From Hydrogeniiclostridium mannosilyticum (GTDB taxonomy: Bacteria; Bacillota; Clostridia; Oscillospirales; Acutalibacteraceae), in the NCBI RefSeq assembly GCF_003268275.1, contig NZ_QLYR01000003.1, forward strand, positions 1-64,000: a stretch of 64,000 nt of DNA, given 5' to 3'. The notes beneath the pieces were generated by a model. It saw nothing but the letters and a program-made list of their open reading frames with translations, was not told the DNA's origin and did not search any database. This document shows, piece after piece, positions 59,888-64,000 of this stretch. A program made the translations under genes and the position numbers. Within the stretch, counting starts at the first letter, position 1. The number at the start of each line of letters is the position of its first letter.

Positions 59888-62800
59888 TTAATGTTTTTGT
59901 AGATGTTCAGGCTGATATCGATATTTTCTGGAATCCAGCAGAAGCAGTACAAAACTGCACAGACTGATAACCATTAGAAGGGACGGCGCCCAAAAGCTGT
60001 TATCCGCACCGGTGCGTGAAGGTTCCTGCGGCACATGTGTATCAGCGGGATCCGACGGGGGTGGTGCCTCGCTTTTGTGATTTTCAAAAAGAACGCTCGA
60101 TTCGCCGGCTTTTTGAATGACTCCCTCCGTTCCATTCGGTGTTATCACAGAATAGCCTTCATTGTTGCTTTCAGACACACGGTATTTTGTCCCTGCCGGT
60201 AACCCTTCAATAGTAATCCACTGGCCATGCGAGAGCTCGATCTCAGCTGTTCCGTCTACCCCAAAGGCCAGCACGCCCTGTTCCGGGGTAGCGCTCCCCG
60301 CCATACTACTGCTTCCCGTATAAGCATAATCTCCTGAAAGCGGAATATCTTTACTGTCCGACAGTTTCACGGAAAAAGCAAATTTTTTCTCAGCATCTGC
60401 ACCGCTGCCCGAAACGGTTTTAGCGATTTTCAGGCTGCCTGCATGAGCATCCGGCTCCGGCGTTATGATAGCTCTCGTATTGGTAAATATCGCTTCTACC
60501 GTCTGTCCTTCCTGAACGATACCGGCTGCTCCTGTGGAGGTTGTCACATATCCATCCTGATTTTCTTCAGACTCTGTCACCGTATAAGAGATTCCTGCGG
60601 GAAGATTCGTTGCCGTCCTATGCTCTCCACCCTTCAGCGTAACCAACGCCTTGCCGTTTTCAAAATCAAGCTCTCCATATGAGCCAGAAATGGATTTCTC
60701 ACTCAGTAGGATGGTGAAATGGAATTCCCTGTCAGGTTCTGCAGCATTTCCAGCGAGGATTTTCTGAACGGAAAGGTTTCCGGACTTCGGCATTTCTTTA
60801 TCATTAGTAACAGTAAAAACATACTGATTGTCTGCGGCCTGCGTAACCGTACCGGTATATCCCTCGACCGCTTCTTCCTCAATCGTATATTGGCTCTCTA
60901 TTTTTTCTGTATCTTGTTCAAGAGCATTCCCCTGATATTTAGGAAGATCCTGAAAAATGAAAGTCCAATCATTTTCATCACAGAGTACCTTTTCGTCAAT
61001 TTTCTGCCCGTCCTGATAAAGATAGACCGTGACGTTTTTGGGATGGTTCATGTCATCCTGTGCCCATTTCTTCACAACCGACACATTTACGGTAGGATAT
61101 TCTACCGGATATTGATTAAAAATTACGGCTCCATTAGTGCCAATACCGCCTCCGCGTGGGGCGGTATTCCCTGAAATAACCAGCTTAGCCGCCTCTTCCG
61201 CGACACGCTTTCCCTCTTGTGCCACAACGGCCTTAAGCGCGAGGTTTTCTGTTGAGGTAATCCTCCCACCCAGGAGCGCTGTATCCGGATAACGCAGCGC
61301 ATCTTCCGCGGGCAAGCCCAGCGCCCCGGAGTCCTCTTTTATCAAACCGTCCTCATACCAATGCACCAGCCAGTCCCCCAGCAGGCGGTTTGTTAATGAC
61401 AGCGTGGCTCCCCCTGTTTTAGGAAGGGAGGCAATATCATCGCCGGCACCGTCGCAGATGTTGTCAAAAATTGCTCCGCCGTTTTTCACATAGCTTTCCG
61501 CGCTGCCTGTTGGGCACAGCCACATACCGCCCCCTAATATTTCGGCAGAGTTTTGGGTTACCAGCGCGTCATACACAAACAGTTTATAGGGCGTGGATCC
61601 CACATAAACACCGCCCCCCTGGCGTGCAGCCCTGTTATTGACTATTTTGCCACCGCGAAGCTGAACATGATTCGAGGCTATATAAACGCCACCGCCGCAG
61701 CCGCCGTCATTGCCGCCGACACCAGCATCCTCCCTACCGGCGGTATTATTGGAGATGACGCCGCTGTTCATTGTAAACTCTGTATGGACATATTGCTCCC
61801 AGGTATCTATATAACTATCGGGCTGGTTTGTATTTTTTAAATAATCATAGGTTGCGACCCCGCCGCCCATTCCATCTATGACGGTATTGCCGGAAATCTC
61901 ACCGCCATTCATGGTAAATACTGCATTGCCAAAAACGAAAACACCACCGCCGCCGTAATCGGCAGTATTATTGATAATCTTTGCGTCACCACTCATGGTC
62001 ATTGTCACAGGATGCTTCTGATAGCCATAGTTCCAGGTATCGGCGCACAGCCATACGCCTCCGCCGCCATTTTCCTGGCCTGCGCTCATATTATGGCTGA
62101 TTTCTCCGCCTGTCATTGCAATCTCTACCGGGCCTTCGTCGCTGCGGGCCAAAATTCCCGCAGTCGTGTATCCTTGCTCTCGGACATCGTTCGCTTTGTT
62201 CTCCGTGATTTTCCCACCGGAAATATTCAGCCGTGCCCCAGCGGCCGCGTAAACCGTTGCGTTATAGGTCGTCAGCCCTCCGCCACTGACCTCGTTATCG
62301 CGAATTTCTCCGCTCCTCATTTCAAAAAGAGACCCGGGGCCTGAAATGTAAACAACGCCGGAATAATTCCCCACCGAATCCGCATTGCAAATATTCGCAC
62401 CATCTAAAACAAAAGTACCATAGCAGCATACGATCCTCCCGGAATGGTTCATTTGACCGCCACCGCCTGCGCCGTCAACTGTCAGCTTACCGGTGCTGCT
62501 GCTTGCAAAGGTGAGCTTACCTCCATTGAGGACCTCAAACATCGTTGAAATACCCTTCGCGGAAATCGTTCTTTTCTCCCCATTATCCACCAAGACAATG
62601 TCCTTTCCTGCCGGAATCACAACACTCTCGGTAAGGGTAAAATCGTTTTCGACCACAATCGTCGCTGGTGTGCCAGCTCTGGTTGCCGCAATTGCGGCAA
62701 CCAATTCATCATAGGTTGAGGCAGCCCCTGTAGGCTCCTGTTGCCTGATACCTTTGGCGACTACTGTCACAGACGGGGCAGCTAGGCCGTGCAGCAGTGC

Positions 62801-63247
62801 ATATCCCGCTGGTAAAACAGCTTTCGCCGTGTATTCACCTTCGTACATCTCCTCGTCCGAGAAATCACTTAAATCCCACGTAACCGGCAGGTTTTCGGCT
62901 GTTGAAAGGGCTGTCTTGCCGACTTCATCTACTATACCGCCCGCTGTCCACATGCTGTTCTCCGTGGAAGCAACCCGGACTGAAATTTCCTGGGGGAGCA
63001 TTTTCTCCAGTTCAGCCCTTGTCAGAGGGGCCTCCCCAGCGTTACGAGCGGCAGAGATCACCCAGCGGCTATCTTCCGCCGCATAGGACAATCCGTCTCC
63101 TTCCCCCCAGGACCAAGCGCTTATCTCCTGTTTTTTTCCCGAGTTGTTCTTTACCAAGGCGAGCGCATTCGCGAAACTGAATAAAATGACCGCACAGAGT
63201 GACAGTGAGACAATGCGCGCCATTTTTACATGTGTCCGTTGTCTCAT
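59888..63247 (-). CDS. Large cell-surface protein: beta-helix, Cna-B-like and DUF7601-like domains
   Basis: A 1119-residue exported surface protein. ATG 63247 is preceded by AAAGGAGA; a signal peptide (VSLSLCAVILFSFANALA) follows. Residues about 180-640 form a right-handed parallel beta-helix with repeated GGEIS-N-T/GGGV motifs, as in polymorphic outer-surface adhesins. A Cna-B-like module (VSVVKKWAQDDMNHPKNVTVYLYQ) comes next, then two related DUF7601-like modules (SGNLSVQKILAG and AGSLKIAKTVSGSG). The end has PSRTGAD, a membrane segment and basic tail, a sortase-type signal without the usual LPxTG spacing. Likely adhesin, controlled by the invertible segment upstream. Confidence 0.88.
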   Translation of the reverse strand: MRQRTHVKMARIVSLSLCAVILFSFANALALVKNNSGKKQEISAWSWGEGDGLSYAAEDSRWVISAARNAGEAPLTRAELEKMLPQEISVRVASTENSMWTAGGIVDEVGKTALSTAENLPVTWDLSDFSDEEMYEGEYTAKAVLPAGYALLHGLAAPSVTVVAKGIRQQEPTGAASTYDELVAAIAATRAGTPATIVVENDFTLTESVVIPAGKDIVLVDNGEKRTISAKGISTMFEVLNGGKLTFASSSTGKLTVDGAGGGGQMNHSGRIVCCYGTFVLDGANICNADSVGNYSGVVYISGPGSLFEMRSGEIRDNEVSGGGLTTYNATVYAAAGARLNISGGKITENKANDVREQGYTTAGILARSDEGPVEIAMTGGEISHNMSAGQENGGGGVWLCADTWNYGYQKHPVTMTMSGDAKIINNTADYGGGGVFVFGNAVFTMNGGEISGNTVIDGMGGGVATYDYLKNTNQPDSYIDTWEQYVHTEFTMNSGVISNNTAGREDAGVGGNDGGCGGGVYIASNHVQLRGGKIVNNRAARQGGGVYVGSTPYKLFVYDALVTQNSAEILGGGMWLCPTGSAESYVKNGGAIFDNICDGAGDDIASLPKTGGATLSLTNRLLGDWLVHWYEDGLIKEDSGALGLPAEDALRYPDTALLGGRITSTENLALKAVVAQEGKRVAEEAAKLVISGNTAPRGGGIGTNGAVIFNQYPVEYPTVNVSVVKKWAQDDMNHPKNVTVYLYQDGQKIDEKVLCDENDWTFIFQDLPKYQGNALEQDTEKIESQYTIEEEAVEGYTGTVTQAADNQYVFTVTNDKEMPKSGNLSVQKILAGNAAEPDREFHFTILLSEKSISGSYGELDFENGKALVTLKGGEHRTATNLPAGISYTVTESEENQDGYVTTSTGAAGIVQEGQTVEAIFTNTRAIITPEPDAHAGSLKIAKTVSGSGADAEKKFAFSVKLSDSKDIPLSGDYAYTGSSSMAGSATPEQGVLAFGVDGTAEIELSHGQWITIEGLPAGTKYRVSESNNEGYSVITPNGTEGVIQKAGESSVLFENHKSEAPPPSDPADTHVPQEPSRTGADNSFWAPSLLMVISLCSFVLLLLDSRKYRYQPEHLQKH

Positions 63248-63394
63248 AATATTGGATCTCCTTTCCCTTTTCGTGCTGTTCCGGTTCGTGCTAAACAACC
63301 TCCACAAGAAGTATCCCTCAAAAGTAAACCGGCACTCAATGATAGCTCATTTTTGTATACTTTGGATTTTAAGTTTCCTAGCCGGCTACCATAA

Positions 63395-63411
63395 AATATC
63401 TCTTCTGTGGT
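63395..63411 (+). repeat. Left inverted repeat of the invertible segment
   Basis: AATATCTCTTCTGTGGT, 17 bases, the exact reverse complement of the copy at 63627-63643. It lies 148 bases upstream of the surface protein start. Confidence 0.85.
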
Positions 63412-63482
63412 ACCCGCCTTTAAGCCTCCTATTAAAAATACGGAAATAATAAGCATACTATTCGCTAAAGCGCAAAATAAAT

Positions 63483-63519
63483 AAGCCTGCGGCACAAAAT
63501 AAATGCTTCAGGCTTTTTT
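63483..63519 (+). terminator. Terminator inside the invertible segment
   Basis: AAGCCTG (63483-63489) pairs with CAGGCTT (63509-63515) with a further GCA/TGC pairing, followed by T6. In both orientations it lies behind the strong promoter, so it would insulate that promoter from read-through. Confidence 0.7.
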
Positions 63520-63563
63520 GCATATGAAAACAGATTCACAAAAAATTGTACTATATTTTTCTG

Positions 63564-63592
63564 TTGATTTTCACCACGCTTTACAGTATAAT
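63564..63592 (+). promoter_or_regulatory. Near-consensus promoter inside the invertible segment
   Basis: TTGATT (63564-63569), 17 bases, TATAAT (63587-63592). In the present orientation it reads rightwards, into the 3' end of the recombinase gene (antisense) and away from the surface protein. Confidence 0.75.
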
Positions 63593-63626
63593 AAACGTAA
63601 ATAAATTTGGGTAAATATGGTAATCC

Positions 63627-63643
63627 ACCACAGAAGAGATATT
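63627..63643 (-). repeat. Right inverted repeat of the invertible segment
   Basis: ACCACAGAAGAGATATT, the exact reverse complement of 63395-63411. It lies 10 bases from the stop codon of the recombinase gene. Confidence 0.85.
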
Positions 63644-63652
63644 CTGCGGTCT

Positions 63653-64000
63653 TTATAAAATAAGCTTCATTTTTTGCAGAGTGCGTTCATGCTCGCGGGC
63701 ACTGACCGCCACATAGATTCGGGTGGTCTCAATGCGGCTATGGCCTAAAATATCTGCCAAGTGTGCCAGATTTTTTTCTATTGTGTAATAGGTCCGTGCA
63801 AACAGATGTCTTAAATTGTGTGGGAATACCTTTCGGCGGTCCACCTGTGCCTCCGCACATAACTTTTTCATATCATGGCAGATATTGGAGCGATCCAATG
63901 GTCTGCCGTTTTTTGTTCTGAAAACATATCCCCGTTCTAAATTTTGCTTTTTTATGTACTGCTGAAGCTTATTTCTTAATTTTTTTTGTAAAATAATCGT
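63653..64000 (-). CDS. Tyrosine recombinase (integrase/invertase), C-terminal part, cut by the right edge
   Basis: The last 115 residues of a tyrosine recombinase; the frame is open to the window edge, so the N-terminus is outside. Catalytic-domain motifs: VFRTKNGRPL, box II HNLRHLFART (His-x-x-Arg), LGHSRIETTRIYV with the second histidine and the nucleophilic tyrosine. Its position, 10 bases from an inverted repeat that flanks a promoter, suggests a dedicated invertase like those that switch surface genes in gut bacteria, rather than a phage integrase. Confidence 0.9.
   Translation of the reverse strand, partial: TIILQKKLRNKLQQYIKKQNLERGYVFRTKNGRPLDRSNICHDMKKLCAEAQVDRRKVFPHNLRHLFARTYYTIEKNLAHLADILGHSRIETTRIYVAVSAREHERTLQKMKLIL

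Larger units (their letters stand above)
63412..63626. promoter_or_regulatory. Putative invertible promoter segment (215 bp)
   Basis: The DNA between the two 17-bp inverted repeats has no gene. It holds a terminator (63483-63519) and a strong promoter pointing right (63564-63592). A weaker leftward candidate TTGCGC-18-TATTAT (63475-63446) also exists. After inversion the strong promoter would face the surface protein gene, with its -10 near 63446-63451, and the terminator would lie between it and the recombinase gene. Confidence 0.7.

Noticed and set aside
63244-63495. 83-residue minus-strand frame across the left inverted repeat
   Set aside because: Lies in the leader of the surface protein and crosses the invertible boundary; no Shine-Dalgarno.
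63653-64000. Recombinase as part of a prophage or conjugative element
   Set aside because: No phage or transfer genes in the window; the inverted repeats with a promoter next to it fit an invertase better, though the upstream part is not visible.

Overview
The window is a chromosomal segment of a spore-forming Firmicute of the class Clostridia, most like an Oscillospiraceae/Ruminococcaceae gut anaerobe. The evidence is an alpha/beta-type small acid-soluble spore protein, sigma-G, YqfC/YqfD, a YlbJ-like protein and a PdaB-like deacetylase, together with a Streptococcus/Clostridium-type fab-acc cluster using FabK and a FabT-like repressor, a tyrosine-recombinase switch, L-lactate dehydrogenase and two Feo iron systems. 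No rRNA operon and no CRISPR array were seen. Four tRNA genes are present: Pro-GGG, Ser-UGA, Ser-GCU and Thr-CGU.

Layout. 1-4.4 kb: end of an unidentified gene, glnS, gltX and a VanY-type carboxypeptidase. 4.5-6.0 kb: tRNA-Pro, a small AT-rich two-gene cassette (four-helix-bundle protein and VOC protein) and a run of hairpins. 6.2-10.4 kb: Lrp regulator divergent from a MATE pump, SASP, a frameshifted hypothetical gene, a PdaB-like deacetylase. 10.4-15.5 kb: leftward housekeeping operon DUF951-prfA-sua5-coaE-slt-M18 aminopeptidase. 15.7-21 kb: birA, YfhO-family membrane protein, sigG, HD hydrolase. 21.1-25.3 kb: a carbohydrate-type locus (six-hairpin glycosidase, UroD-like protein, divergent AraC regulator with three 21-bp-phased repeats). 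25.4-28.4 kb: accessory segment between tRNA-Ser and tRNA-Thr genes. 28.7-33.3 kb: yqfCD/ylbJ sporulation genes, small proteins, cbiZ. 33.5-40.6 kb: feoAB-1, a TPR-like protein, ldh, feoAB-2 with a Cys-rich partner. 40.8-43.9 kb: lipoprotein and an ogt-nfo-DUF1848 repair operon. 44.0-46.2 kb: sigma factor, DUF4367 membrane protein and secreted protein, followed by a candidate structured RNA. 46.6-47.2 kb: tiny protein divergent from an XRE regulator. 47.4-56.9 kb: the complete type II fatty-acid cluster under a FabT-like repressor, lacking acpP. 57.1-59.7 kb: SSS transporter and an amber-interrupted TIM-barrel isomerase.

The most interesting locus is the right end (59.9-64 kb). A 1119-residue cell-surface protein (beta-helix, Cna-B-like and DUF7601-like domains) lies next to a partial tyrosine recombinase. 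Between them a 215-bp segment is bounded by perfect 17-bp inverted repeats and carries a near-consensus promoter and a terminator. The stronger promoter now points away from the surface protein gene; inversion would turn it towards that gene. This has the architecture of a phase-variable promoter switch.

birA at 15.7 kb encodes the ligase that should biotinylate the AccB made at 51 kb, linking two distant parts of the window. Sporulation genes are scattered, not clustered. Most start codons below were chosen by Shine-Dalgarno position, and several are TTG or GTG.
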